DNA of 41,677 bases from Candidatus Poribacteria bacterium (GCA_022827055.1 JAJDTR010000103.1:1-41677), one strand, 5' to 3'; positions 19,001-25,103 are shown, numbered from the stretch's first letter. Numbers and translations: made by a program. Notes: generated by a model from the sequence alone, not told the origin.

Positions 19001-20741
19001 ATCGCCGCAGGGCACCATCAGAACCGATATGCCGCGGGTGGACGTGTCCGCTACCGACGATATGTCCGGGATTGCGTCCTTCGCCATTCGCGTCGTGCGG
19101 AGCGACTTCGCGCAAGTGGCTGGCGAAGTAGTTTTCGAGGGCGGCACCAAGGCGTCATTCAGACCGGCCAATGCGTTGAGAAATGACACCTACTCCGTGG
19201 CTGTCGATGTCACCGATAAGGCGGGCAATGTGACCAACGCGAGTTGGAGTTTCACCGTGCAAGTTGACTCTAACCCGCCGGTGATTAGCGCCAATTCGCC
19301 TCTGGGAATCGTCAGGGACGAGATGCCCAGAGTCAGCGTGTCCGCGACCGATGACGAATCCGGAATCGAGAATATCGAGATCCGGGTGTTCGACAGCGCA
19401 TTCCAGAGAATTGGCGGACGCACCGACTTCCAAGGCGGCACACTCGCCGCCTTTAACCCGGATCGGGCGCTTCCGAATGATACCTATACGGTAGGTGTGA
19501 GAGCCACCGATAAGGCGGGCAACACGGCGGACGCGAGGTGGAATTTCGTACTCGAAGCCGACCATACGCCGCCGGTCATCAATTCCCTGTCGCCGCAAGG
19601 CATCATCCGTGACGATACGCCGCGCATCAGCGTGTCCGCGACCGACGACATCTCCGGTATTCAGAATGTCGAAATTCGCGTGCGGAATACCGCGTTCCAG
19701 CGGATAGCCGGCACCACGACGTTCCAAGGCGGTACGGTCGGGTCCTTTAGCCCGGCGAGCCCGATGGGGAACGACACCTACACCGTGGGCGTGAAAGTGA
19801 CCGATAAGGCGGGCAACACGACCGACGCCGATTGGGCGTTCACCATCGAAGTCGACGAGGTGCCTCCGACCATCGGTGATTCGAGTCCGCACGGCATCAT
19901 CCGCACGTCGAGACCGCGGGTGACCGTCGCCGCGACAGACGACATGTCCGGTATCCAGAGCATCTCGATCCGTGTATTTAACGCGGCGTCCGAGCGGGTC
20001 GCTGGACCGACGACGTTCCTAGGTGGAACGTTCGCCAGTTTCAGACCGACGGGAAATCTGGATAACGGCGTGTACTCCGTGGGCGTGAAAGTGACAGATA
20101 AGAGCGGCAACGTCGCCGATTCGGGTTGGAGTTTCACCGTCGAAGTGGACAAGATGCCGCCGAACATCTCGCATACGTCACCTTCCGGAAGCGTACGCCC
20201 GGAGAGCCCGCGCATCTCCGTCGCCGCGACCGACGATCTATCCGGTATCAAGAGTATCGTGATAACCGTGAGAGACAGCAATAAGAGTCGTGTTCCCGGC
20301 AGGACAGTGTTCCAAGGCGGCACACTTGGAACCTTCGTCCCGTCAGGCTCGCTCGACTACGGCACGCACTACGTCAGCGTCGAGGTCAGGGATAAGGCGA
20401 ACAATGTCGCGAACGCGACATATAGCTTTACCGTTGAATCCGCGGACGGGCTCGCCGTGCTAAACGCGAGAAACTTCCCGAATCCGTTCGCCGGCGCGAC
20501 GAAGATCGCGTTCACGTTGACGCGGAGCTCCGAGGTTAGTATCGAAATCTTCGATCTTTCGATGCGTCCCGTGTGGCGCATGAGTCCGAGGATGATCGAG
20601 GCGACCAAAGAGCACATCATCGGATGGGACGGAACAACCTCGGGCGGCGAAAAGTTGGCGCGAGGCGTGTACCTCTGCCAGATAATGGTGCACGATAGCC
20701 TCAATCCGCAATACGCCATACTCAAGATGGCAATTAAATAA
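10077..20741 (+). CDS. 3,554-residue Ig-repeat adhesin with C-terminal sorting domain
   Basis: A signal peptide (1-31, ending VAHA) precedes a carboxypeptidase-regulatory-like module (about 36-110) and invasin-like Ig modules with DNGDGTYTATYTAP motifs (about 130-415). Five modules of about 100 residues beginning VVTGTV follow (420-935), then a PKD domain (938-1028, YLWEFGDGNTSS and YADSGKYVVTLTV). A long region of uncertain fold (1030-2170) has an NKDGD acidic loop. Eleven tandem Ig-like repeats (2368-3455) carry SP.GI.R, SATDDMSGI and VTDKAGN motifs. The C-terminal domain (3461-3554) has NFPNPF, a WDGT..GGEKLARGVY stretch and a final KMAIK, resembling type IX-type sorting tails. It probably forms a long extracellular fibre for adhesion or matrix building. 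GGAGG lies 13 nt before the ATG. A PorV-like protein follows at 20909. Confidence 0.85.
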   Translation: MSNLRGRLVWFLCCVTLAAGLMSAAGDVAHAQSASSFLLSGSVTDSDGAAVQGLSVGVEGYGSFVTRADGSFNILLIRPGAAFIVSVGDILSITVNDGQQLVTTVGYEITAADIASSPPGATVSIELSGLDAIAAPSSLPADGMSTTVITVNNVANGQAVIGDTVTITADQGTVGDVTDNGDGTYTATYTAPELVLGANATAAISIESANTGETAGIEVTLTPVPTIVSVTAGPALYTAGAGETGTIAVSVSRGGNPVSDAEISIGADAGTVGDVTNNGDGTYGASYTPSDTVGRANITATDAVSGSSGTATVNVNAGPAATLEVSVTPTSVSSNGSAMVTAMVEDSSGNPVGGLTAEGTAGVGTVGAFTESDESGTYTAAYAAPAVEEDGTDIITVAVGALTGVATVGLTPEPPMSVSVLVVTGQVNKADGTGTVPGVDVNVTANGNMGSATTDENGSYSVTILDPNGNAASTGDVVTAVVTDDDGNVVGTARKVLTNADLGEGDSTVVRVDVDTNLVSTTSNLVVTGTVYHEGGSLPVGAGLAVSVTNNANAMSVSGMTADDGTYSVTFLNTAGDVAGTGDMLAVSVMADGAEIGSAGHTLTSAEVDAGQAMVDVNTNMVASTLTLVVTGTVFLLDSDVPAGPGLTVAVSNYDNGETAMGVTDANGEYSATLLNTTGTPVAETGDTISVAVSADGEAVGSASRALTEEEIGNQHAVVNVDSTVPAESSVFNVTGTVLLEDGISPAPGGLSVTLTNRSNPDMTWTTVTEDGGTYSVTMLSAAMAVAATHDVLVLDVTVMADDNVVGTTSHTLTTDEVLSRRISGVDIVTSLTADPSNQITVLGNVTNPDGSPSRAGVELRVTLGSNSTRTIMTEAGGYYSTTYLDTAMPIVSVYDNVNIVAIDRETGGAANEDMEIASHHVLAGRITFDIALIADVIDPVAVATSSQKFIQKTESVNFYGNESSDLITANVPGVIDSYLWEFGDGNTSSSIDTEHQYADSGKYVVTLTVTDIAGNEGMASLEIFVDTVRLGGLSLNTVHGRNVIDKIVKLAIGRTDVGQSIGAEAFLEMMRSNPATQAAVMEALDAILPPGMVPAQLLDAELPLIFEDYENIDLENFGNALTARPGSAMGMGILDSKDGGFTRIVTGNKLDVYLATPRGDVGSVTFRLDGPDFDPFSEEGTRDAREAVAGMTFPHTFQLEEEQAALLLPSWPGLGESGIFSSVTLRYASDALPPEYANLLSRGRHVLVDPAAYASAPLSPMMINGEVVWSGDVGIETGKIVYYYYEVTLNTPVPLVLGEGATTMLERYAIPDPRNLQLEDRGLVEALFTMGVQDAVGALLNPYINAIAAGQDISSIDITEVLSGEALLNLLGSLFEASIPVYMDIMTTMDPQMVSVFTVPMSTADQSVWYTTIDLSDLSDGEHTIDANAFDSNGVQIDNRPVYGKTFVLDRSAPAIDISVDNGQNSAMYTRDDGVIIATGLITPDPNQMASLMLNASTMDGTEDLSDFMFQIIRHSDDPASQMGNTWMPLLDPSIAPMVGGLSAETFDVFIASAFNDMLSINARAGMPPGMLRSQELIIRGMNNDPAIIAGEYGLRAVGMDNVGNLSSFTMPVRVDIVPPDPDQAVITNIVIGDCNKDGDLEDPFESQAPGESTIFANTGNLTLSIDIPNRTPHPLTGIVVQYKTMHGTAQWMEIATIDAVGDVEWNIDDFAALIDGGGDDSHIYVRAVATNALTITDPDPAAPTVKLDAGVCPVEPEHIAVNVLPAGTNEETGGYCGIITVTGYTAGRTIPELASVRFDLTLPDGSTMTIGEATESELLSGLLTADLITVLGNLVSVIAHDGMGTSAPESTYRTWSITFNTAPLLDSLDTPYVVSATMIGADGMEYAPIAGGTDDFLLHNGDVEVGTTITAVADAYGALEMTAGGHFQLGGITAEGYDTPVAILTADPAAPDWRVDGVHLVVHMRNEDGSKGDAVDVGEVTVEEAVSVDMADMTKTSSDKTFTITITDLSVLGVGGDYVLQVLAHDAKGDNEAEDPAYGVAANVDNYTPPPMITIDGRGEGMSLADFMAAHPLGYRIAQSDDNMFPFSVNAPGVLMGDITVQIDGGTLAPDLVAIDGMRHEFSIVASTSTTSEGDHPASGTVTKRNGSASFDLVNLAIDRIAPEITVQAPTEDDEVSPHPTIHATYHDGEGYGIAVASDDPLDVPANVEIQITRLNPPDESSVPVDQNQLDDADDAVVYSPDDALAGGAYRTDVSVTDKWGNRSTASGEFTVAGTAPSVTILSPMADSVSDDGMPLISAVVTGSGALDVVTMIDGEAVDAAIDGKNLSYTPDPALGEGAHTVTITVTDPDGKMADASVTFNVEFDHSPPVVTEASPKGMVWGGDVTLSVTAVDDQSGVASIAIALDGGEAVDGATRAVEGLTLGQHMATATVTNGDGYSQDYSWTFTVALDEEPPTIGSTSPHGVTRTTTPTVTVGATDLTGIASIAIAVMNSNGDAVEGETAMAEDGTSASFMPAGELANGVYSVTAVVADNSGNSASTSWSFDVEANYDTTMPSIDVVSPQGIVRVEMPSVSVSASDLSDTAQEGLSGVASIEISVAASDGSAVDGASEYDGSGSAVFTPGGALANGEYMATATVTDNSGNTNTASWTFTVEVIRDETAPVIGNTSPLGISRSAMPEISVAATDEMSGIGSIEISVMNSAGGAVDGSVAMGDGSAVFTPGAALPNDTYTASTVVTDNSGNVSAASWSFTVQVDVDTTSPSIDVVSPTGIVRVDMPSVSVSASDVSDTGQAGLSGVASIEISVAASDGSAVDGSVESDGSGSAVFIPGAPLANGGYTASATVTDNSGNASSTSWSFTVEVIMDIAEPVIGVTSPSGIVRVDMPTITASATDEMSGVGNIEISVRASDGSGVAGSSEFDGGTMGRFNLAGGLANDTYTATAVVTDNVGNETMGSWSFTVEVVMDTMPPVINATSPQGTIRTDMPRVDVSATDDMSGIASFAIRVVRSDFAQVAGEVVFEGGTKASFRPANALRNDTYSVAVDVTDKAGNVTNASWSFTVQVDSNPPVISANSPLGIVRDEMPRVSVSATDDESGIENIEIRVFDSAFQRIGGRTDFQGGTLAAFNPDRALPNDTYTVGVRATDKAGNTADARWNFVLEADHTPPVINSLSPQGIIRDDTPRISVSATDDISGIQNVEIRVRNTAFQRIAGTTTFQGGTVGSFSPASPMGNDTYTVGVKVTDKAGNTTDADWAFTIEVDEVPPTIGDSSPHGIIRTSRPRVTVAATDDMSGIQSISIRVFNAASERVAGPTTFLGGTFASFRPTGNLDNGVYSVGVKVTDKSGNVADSGWSFTVEVDKMPPNISHTSPSGSVRPESPRISVAATDDLSGIKSIVITVRDSNKSRVPGRTVFQGGTLGTFVPSGSLDYGTHYVSVEVRDKANNVANATYSFTVESADGLAVLNARNFPNPFAGATKIAFTLTRSSEVSIEIFDLSMRPVWRMSPRMIEATKEHIIGWDGTTSGGEKLARGVYLCQIMVHDSLNPQYAILKMAIK
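17180..20440 (+). repeat. Eleven tandem Ig-like coding repeats of about 98 codons
   Basis: Units begin near nt 17180, 17431, 17734, 18053, 18350, 18670, 18970, 19267, 19560, 19855 and 20150. Each starts D..PPVI..TSP.GI, contains SATDDMSGI (or SASD with a short insertion) and F.GGT, and ends VTDKAGN..ASWSFTVEVD. The later units are the most alike, which suggests expansion by recent duplication. Confidence 0.85.
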
Positions 20742-20751
20742 AGAAGACTCT

Positions 20752-20785
20752 CAATCCCTGCCCCCACGTACGGGGGCAGGGATTG
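20752..20785 (+). terminator. Strong hairpin after the giant adhesin gene
   Basis: CAATCCCTGCCCCC (20752-20765) and GGGGGCAGGGATTG (20772-20785) are perfect 14-bp inverted repeats around ACGTAC. It starts 10 nt after the stop. The following T-run is poor (GATTCCTCTTT), so termination may be partial or the hairpin may protect the mRNA 3' end. Confidence 0.65.
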
Positions 20786-20908
20786 GATTCCTCTTTACGC
20801 ATTGCGCATTATCCTTTTCAATGCTTTACATGGCTTAATTAATTTTTTCATTCTTTCGATATAGTTAAACACAAAGCGAACACAAATTACTCTACAAAGG
20901 AGAACAAC

Positions 20909-21865
20909 ATGATTCAGATGAAGCCGAAATTGATACTTGGGTCGTCCCTGGTTTTGATTGCGCTAATGGCTTTCGCTCCAATCTGCTCTGCCAACAGCGT
21001 CGACCTGGCTCCGTATCTGCGGCTAGGCGCGGGCGCCCAATCCATCGGCGTCGGCGGCGCGGTCACCGCAACGGTTGACGATGCCACCGCAACCGTCTGG
21101 AACCCCGCGGGATTAGCGTCCGTGAAGAATATGACGTTTACTGTCTCGACGTTTAATATGGGTTTCGACGCACGGCAAAGTTTCTTGGGTATCGCTAACA
21201 GTTTCGGAAGCGGGGCGATCGGACTCGCCATATCGGGTGTAACCGTCGATGACATCGAATACCGTGACGGGAACGATATACGGCGCGGTACGTTCCGGCA
21301 CAACTCAAACGCAGTATCACTTTCCTATGGACACTCCTTCGGCAATATCGGAATTGGCATCGGTGTCGGTGCACTCACGGATGTTTATAGTTTGGACGCC
21401 GAGCGCATCAACGGCTTTCGCGGCGCCGATATCGGTCTGATTGGGCAGCGTGTCTACACCACGGACAGCGGACGAGAGATTCCAATCTTCACCTACGGCC
21501 TGGCTGTTCGGAATCTCGGAAGTTCACACAACGAAAGCGCGGTACCAATGCTTGTGGATGCCGGCGTAGCGTTCAAGCTGCCGAGAAAGGGCGCCGGGGT
21601 TACCTTCTCGTTTGATGTCGAGCATGAGTTTGTGCAGCTTGACGAAGCGACGACAGCCGCCAGCATCGGAGCCGAGTATAAAATCTCGAAACGCTTTGCC
21701 ATTCGCGGCGGCGCCATGGGCACGCGCGACCACCAGAGCCTGTTTGCCGGATTTGGTGTGAATGTGGGCGGGCTGCAACTTGACTATGCGCTCCAAGATG
21801 CACCGGCGAGTCGGTTGCACGGTAGTGGCACCACGCATCACGTTTCAATGTCCTATAGTTACTAA
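20909..21865 (+). CDS. PorV/PorQ-family outer-membrane barrel protein
   Basis: A 318-residue protein with a signal peptide (about 1-29, ending near CSANS). The family hallmark follows: PYLRLGAGAQSIGVGGA (about 36-52), TVDDATATVWNPAGLA (about 55-70) and beta-strand-rich sequence (ISGVTVDDIEYR, GIGIGVGALTDVY) ending in alternating aromatic strands (HHVSMSYSY). This is the FadL-like 14-strand barrel family that includes PorV, which in type IX secretion binds C-terminal sorting domains and hands substrates to the attachment machinery. AAAGGAG (20896-20902) lies 6 nt before the ATG. It follows a gene whose product has such a sorting tail, which favours a PorV-like role, but the family also has members of unknown or transport function. 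No other type IX component is in this window. Confidence 0.75.
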   Translation: MIQMKPKLILGSSLVLIALMAFAPICSANSVDLAPYLRLGAGAQSIGVGGAVTATVDDATATVWNPAGLASVKNMTFTVSTFNMGFDARQSFLGIANSFGSGAIGLAISGVTVDDIEYRDGNDIRRGTFRHNSNAVSLSYGHSFGNIGIGIGVGALTDVYSLDAERINGFRGADIGLIGQRVYTTDSGREIPIFTYGLAVRNLGSSHNESAVPMLVDAGVAFKLPRKGAGVTFSFDVEHEFVQLDEATTAASIGAEYKISKRFAIRGGAMGTRDHQSLFAGFGVNVGGLQLDYALQDAPASRLHGSGTTHHVSMSYSY

Positions 21866-21871
21866 TGAAGA

Positions 21872-22062
21872 CGGATCAACTGAGCGGATAGCGAAGGCGA
21901 TAGTAGGGTGCGATCAAAGGAGCGAAAAGCGACTGCGATAGAGATCCCCTGCGCACCAGCCTCTAGCCACTACTTTTAGGTTCGTAGTAGGATCAAACGA
22001 GTGGATAACGAGTGCGATAGAGATCCCTCAAGCGAATGGATAATGAGTGCGATAGTAGATCC
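21872..22062 (+). repeat. Dispersed GATC-type repeats, several degenerate units
   Basis: At least four partial units: GGATCAACTGAGCGGATAGC, GCGATAGAGATCCC, GGATCAAACGAGTGGATAAC, and CAAGCGAATGGATAATGAG followed by GCGATAGTAGATCC. Two direct copies of ATTGCCCGTCT (22080-22090 and 22091-22101) and CACTAATCACT words follow up to 22150. No gene lies in 21866-22192. Confidence 0.75.
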
Positions 22063-22192
22063 TGGTAGAGATTTCATTCATTGCCCGTCTATTGCCCGTC
22101 TTATGACTTTAAGGTTCTTACTAACCACTAATCACTAGCCACTAATCACTTTCTGAAGAGGCAATACTCATAACAGTAAGGAGAACCACCGC

Positions 22193-23038
22193 ATGAAAGC
22201 AATGAAATCTGCCGTGAGTTTGGGACTGATTCTCTACCTCTGCGTGTCGCTGAGTGGCGTTCTGCTCGTGTTGGACGCCTCCGCCAAAATCACGCCGAAA
22301 GAGACTGACGAGCCCACGGGATTTTATACAATTCAAAAGGGCGATACTCTCTGGCATCTTGCGAAGAAATATCGTCACGATCCACTCTTGTGGCGGGAAT
22401 TTGAGAAATACAACATCTTCTCGAATCCGCACCTAATCTACCCGAACGAAGAGCTCCAGGTGTCCGCAATGTGGGGGTTCCCCGGTGTAGCGATGCCGGA
22501 GCCCGAACCGCCGAAGACGGTTGTCGAGATGGCGACAATGTCTGAAATGGACATGCTCAAAGAAAAGTTCCAAGCGCATCTGATGGCGACCGAATCCGCC
22601 CTAGAAGAGATTGGCGGCGAGGTTTCCGAAATGCACGGCGAGATTCACGGCATTCAGGAAACCCTCGATGGATTGAAGAGTTCCATGGATATGGGCGGAG
22701 AATCGCTCTCAATGGCAAATATGGAAAACTCGAAAGCCATCGCCGGTCTGAACGACTCCGTTATGGGGCTGAGTGAAAAACTCAATTCGCACATCATGGG
22801 GATGGAATCCACGCACATGGAGCACGTCAAAGCCGCCAATAGTGTTGACGGGCGCCTTGAAAATATCGAGCAGTCGCTCGCGGGCATGAAGGAAGTTCAA
22901 GACGACACGGCGGGTAAGGTCGAGAAAATCCTCAACCCTCCGAAAATGAAGTCGAAAAAACGTCCGCTCGCCTTCCTGACCGCACTGGTCGGCGGAGCCG
23001 CATGGGTAGCCATGAATTCGCTCGGCGATCGCGAATAG
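22193..23038 (+). CDS. LysM-domain envelope protein with coiled coil
   Basis: A 281-residue protein with an N-terminal signal or anchor helix (about 8-30). A LysM domain (about 44-90) follows, with FYTIQKGDTLWHLAKKY, an aromatic insert (LLWREFEKYN) and LIYPNEEL. A long predicted helix-rich coiled coil (about 110-250) is next, then a hydrophobic C-terminal segment (LAFLTALVGGAAWVAM). LysM domains bind peptidoglycan glycan strands. With hydrophobic segments at both ends, the protein could span from peptidoglycan to a membrane, as an envelope spacer or tether. AAGGAG (22178-22183) lies 9 nt before the ATG. A bidirectional terminator follows. The exact role is unknown; adjacency to the PorV-like gene suggests an envelope or surface-assembly function. 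Confidence 0.75.
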   Translation: MKAMKSAVSLGLILYLCVSLSGVLLVLDASAKITPKETDEPTGFYTIQKGDTLWHLAKKYRHDPLLWREFEKYNIFSNPHLIYPNEELQVSAMWGFPGVAMPEPEPPKTVVEMATMSEMDMLKEKFQAHLMATESALEEIGGEVSEMHGEIHGIQETLDGLKSSMDMGGESLSMANMENSKAIAGLNDSVMGLSEKLNSHIMGMESTHMEHVKAANSVDGRLENIEQSLAGMKEVQDDTAGKVEKILNPPKMKSKKRPLAFLTALVGGAAWVAMNSLGDRE

Positions 23039-23070
23039 CCAAAAGCGGCGAGCCAATCAGGCACAATGAG

Positions 23071-23115
23071 AAAAAAGCAGGGCAAATGCTCAACGGCATC
23101 GTCCCTGCTTTTTTT
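23071..23115. terminator. Bidirectional rho-independent terminator
   Basis: AAAAAAGCAGGG (23071-23082) pairs with CCCTGCTTTTTT (23103-23114). The A-run on one side and T-run on the other allow termination on both strands. It begins 32 nt after the LysM gene. Confidence 0.85.
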
Positions 23116-23134
23116 ATGTGTACGCTTCTACGAC

Positions 23135-23228
23135 AACTGTACCACAATCTGTTAGATTGTGCTCGCAAACTAACAGTTTGCGGTACGAGCATGTTACTTG
23201 CTGAAAGAATTATTCCGACAGGGATAAT
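23135..23228 (+). repeat. 94-bp repeat folding as a three-way junction, copy 1
   Basis: GTACC (23139-23143) pairs with GGTAC (23182-23186), enclosing two hairpins: ACAATC-tgtta-GATTGT (23144-23160) and GCAAACT-aac-AGTTTGC (23165-23181). The element continues with CATGTTACTTGCTGAAAG and GGGATAAT. The second copy, 240 bp downstream, differs at only 3 of 94 positions. Confidence 0.85.
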
Positions 23229-23247
23229 TGGGCGGCTACCGAGTAAC

Positions 23248-23323
23248 ACTCCACATTGCGCTCCGCTGGAGCGCGGAGATTGGACGCATCACGATTCTAT
23301 TGACATTGCACTCCTCTGGAGTG
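23248..23323 (+). repeat. GGAGTGC-type palindromic repeat between the two 94-bp copies
   Basis: CACATTGC, the palindrome GCGCTCC-gct-GGAGCGC, GACGCATCACGATT, CTATTGACATT and GCACTCC-tct-GGAGTG. Same family as 2041-2216 and the inverted copy at 3-72. Confidence 0.8.
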
Positions 23324-23374
23324 AAAATCAGACCACGAAGGAATACTTTTTCAAAACCTGTCATAGAGAGGGAA

Positions 23375-23468
23375 AACTGTACCACAATCTGTTAGATTGT
23401 GCTCGCAAACTAACAGTTTGCGGTACGAGCATGTTACTTGCTGAAAGAATTATTCCGCTGGGGATAAT
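23375..23468 (+). repeat. 94-bp repeat folding as a three-way junction, copy 2
   Basis: Identical to 23135-23217 across 83 bp, then three substitutions (ACA to CTG), then GGGATAAT. It is followed by CACT-rich words (23477-23530) that run right up to the start codon at 23536. No gene lies between 23115 and 23535. Confidence 0.85.
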
Positions 23469-23535
23469 GGCATGCTCTCACTGACCACTAATCACTAGCC
23501 ACTGACCACTGTTTCTCCCACTGACCACTGCTTTT

Positions 23536-24117
23536 ATGTCACGCCTTCAAACCGTACTGGACCGTTTCATAGAAATATCGGGTGACCGAACCGGCGAATT
23601 GGGCGAATCCATCAACACTGGCTTGGTCTGGATTGGCGGCAACAAGGTTGTCTGTATCGCCGACAGTAGGGAAACCGAACATCGCACTCCCGCCAGTTGG
23701 CGTCGCGCATCGCGAATCATTGGGGTCGCACGCCAACTCCGAAAGCCCTTGCTCCTCTGGAATCTGTCTTTCCACAATGGGACTGGGCAAACGCCAAACC
23801 TTGCTGCCGAGCAAGCGGCTAGAGACGGTCAACAGGACATTATGCAGTTCCCCTTCGGCATTGTCAGTGTAATCGAGGACGCACAAAAAAATGCATTTTC
23901 GACAGTCGAACTTGCATTGCCGGATGGTATCGTCTTTGTGGATGGCGCCGAAACGCTTTGCGGACACCTCACTATTTCGCCCCGGACCGTCGGCGCAAGC
24001 AACGCTGAGGACGTAGCGTCGGGTATTTCAGGGTTGTTAGTCCAAATTGCATCGATACCCGCCAATGAACTGGTTTCTCAGCGCAGGACGCGCCTTGCCT
24101 CAATCACCCTATCCTAA
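23536..24117 (+). CDS. Diverged AccA-like (carboxyltransferase-fold) protein
   Basis: The 193-residue product resembles a shortened acetyl-CoA carboxylase carboxyltransferase alpha subunit in layout. FIEISGDR near the N-terminus mirrors the AccA F.ELHGDR motif. WRRASRIIGVARQLRKPLLLW mirrors the AccA helix and strand before its DTPGA loop. FPFGIVSVIEDA, then DGIVFV and TISPR, match its later strands. Two AccA hallmarks are missing: DTPGAY is replaced by NLSFHNG, and the GEGGSGGAL oxyanion segment by EDAQKNAFSTVEL. It is therefore probably not an active carboxyltransferase of the usual type. It could be a regulatory or partner subunit, or a decaying copy. No ribosome binding site is seen and the ATG abuts repeat words. 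This is my motif comparison only; crotonase-fold membership is likely, exact role unknown. Confidence 0.5.
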   Translation: MSRLQTVLDRFIEISGDRTGELGESINTGLVWIGGNKVVCIADSRETEHRTPASWRRASRIIGVARQLRKPLLLWNLSFHNGTGQTPNLAAEQAARDGQQDIMQFPFGIVSVIEDAQKNAFSTVELALPDGIVFVDGAETLCGHLTISPRTVGASNAEDVASGISGLLVQIASIPANELVSQRRTRLASITLS

Positions 24118-24274
24118 ACAAGCGTCGCAATCGACCCGATGTCCCGTCCCTCCTTGCAGCAACTGTTTTTTCTTTCATTCCGCGCCAATCTATGTTAATC
24201 TTCAATCTGACCGTGAACGCATAATTCTTTCCGTTTCACGTCCCGCTTATTTCTGAATTAACGGCTATTTCTCC

Positions 24275-24913
24275 ATGATTGAAAAAATCTTCCGGTCATT
24301 TGTCAAAACAGTTCTGCTTCCCATTGCCAAAGCCCTTTCGGCAGTTGGGGTTACGGCGAATATGATTACGCTCGTTGGTCTGCTGGTCAACGCGGTCGCC
24401 GCATTCTTTTTGGCAACCGGACGATTGGTAGTGGCGGGAGCTCTAATACTTTTCGGCGGAAGTTTCGATGCGATGGATGGCGTTGTCGCCCGCGTCAGCA
24501 ACAAGGACGAATCCAACCCCTCCGGTGCACTGCTTGATTCCGTGATCGATCGCTATTCGGAAGCGGTTGTCTTTGTAGGCGCGATGATCTACTTCTATCA
24601 CCTTTCCCACTTGCTGGGGGTGGTCTTGGTGTTCGCTTCCGTAATCGGATCAATTCTTGTAAGCTATGTCCGCGCCCGAGCCGAAGGGCTTCAAGTCGAA
24701 TGCAAAGTCGGTCTGATGCAGCGTCCGGAACGAATCGTTCTATTGGCGCTCGGCGTCCTCGCGCAAGGTATAATCATCAGATACTTCTCCTGGGAATCCA
24801 ATGGCATCATTCTCGTGTGCGTATTTGGCTTTCTCGCGTTAACTGCTCACATTACCGCCCTCCATCGTCTCGTCTTCTCGTATTCCCAACTCAATAACCA
24901 ATCACGCGAGTGA
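24275..24913 (+). CDS. CDP-alcohol phosphatidyltransferase family protein
   Basis: A 212-residue integral membrane enzyme with about six predicted helices. The family signature D-x2-D-G-x2-A-R-xn-G-x3-D-x3-D is complete: D65, D68, G69, A72, R73, G84, D88 and D92; these aspartates bind the metal ions that activate CDP-diacylglycerol. The VGLMQRPERI stretch (about 146-155) resembles the region seen in phosphatidylinositol-phosphate-synthase-like members, where an RxxR-type motif binds the acceptor phosphate. The probable reaction is transfer of a phosphatidyl group from CDP-DAG to a polyol phosphate in the inner membrane; the acceptor cannot be fixed from sequence alone. There is no clear ribosome binding site. 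The final codons (SRE and stop) fall inside a dispersed GATC-type repeat, so the C-terminus has been reshaped by it. Confidence 0.8.
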   Translation: MIEKIFRSFVKTVLLPIAKALSAVGVTANMITLVGLLVNAVAAFFLATGRLVVAGALILFGGSFDAMDGVVARVSNKDESNPSGALLDSVIDRYSEAVVFVGAMIYFYHLSHLLGVVLVFASVIGSILVSYVRARAEGLQVECKVGLMQRPERIVLLALGVLAQGIIIRYFSWESNGIILVCVFGFLALTAHITALHRLVFSYSQLNNQSRE

Positions 24914-25103
24914 ATAGATCAACTGAGTACATTTTGTAGGGTGGGCACTGCCCACCAGCCTCTAAAAGCCCCAGCGGAGATCGAGCGACCGGATAGGATC
25001 AAACGAGTGGATAGCGAGTGCGATAGTAAATCCCTCAAGCGATTGAATAACGAACGATCAACCGGATGAATAATGAGGGCGATAGCGCTCCCTCAAGCGA
25101 GCG
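24904..25103 (+). repeat. Dispersed GATC-type repeats overlapping a gene's 3' end
   Basis: Units: GCGAGTGAATAGATCAACTG, GGATCAAACGAGTGGATAGC with GCGATAGTAAATCC, CAAGCGATTGAATAACGAACG, GATCAACCGGATGAATAATG, and GCGAGCGAATAAC. The first overlaps the stop codon of the gene at 24275-24913. A GGTGGGCA-N-TGCCCACC palindrome is embedded at 24940-24956. No gene is visible in 24914-25182. Confidence 0.75.

Noticed and set aside
23002..23484. A 160-codon plus-strand frame
   Set aside because: Overlaps the end of the LysM gene, a bidirectional terminator and both 94-bp repeats; the repeated peptides mirror the DNA repeats.
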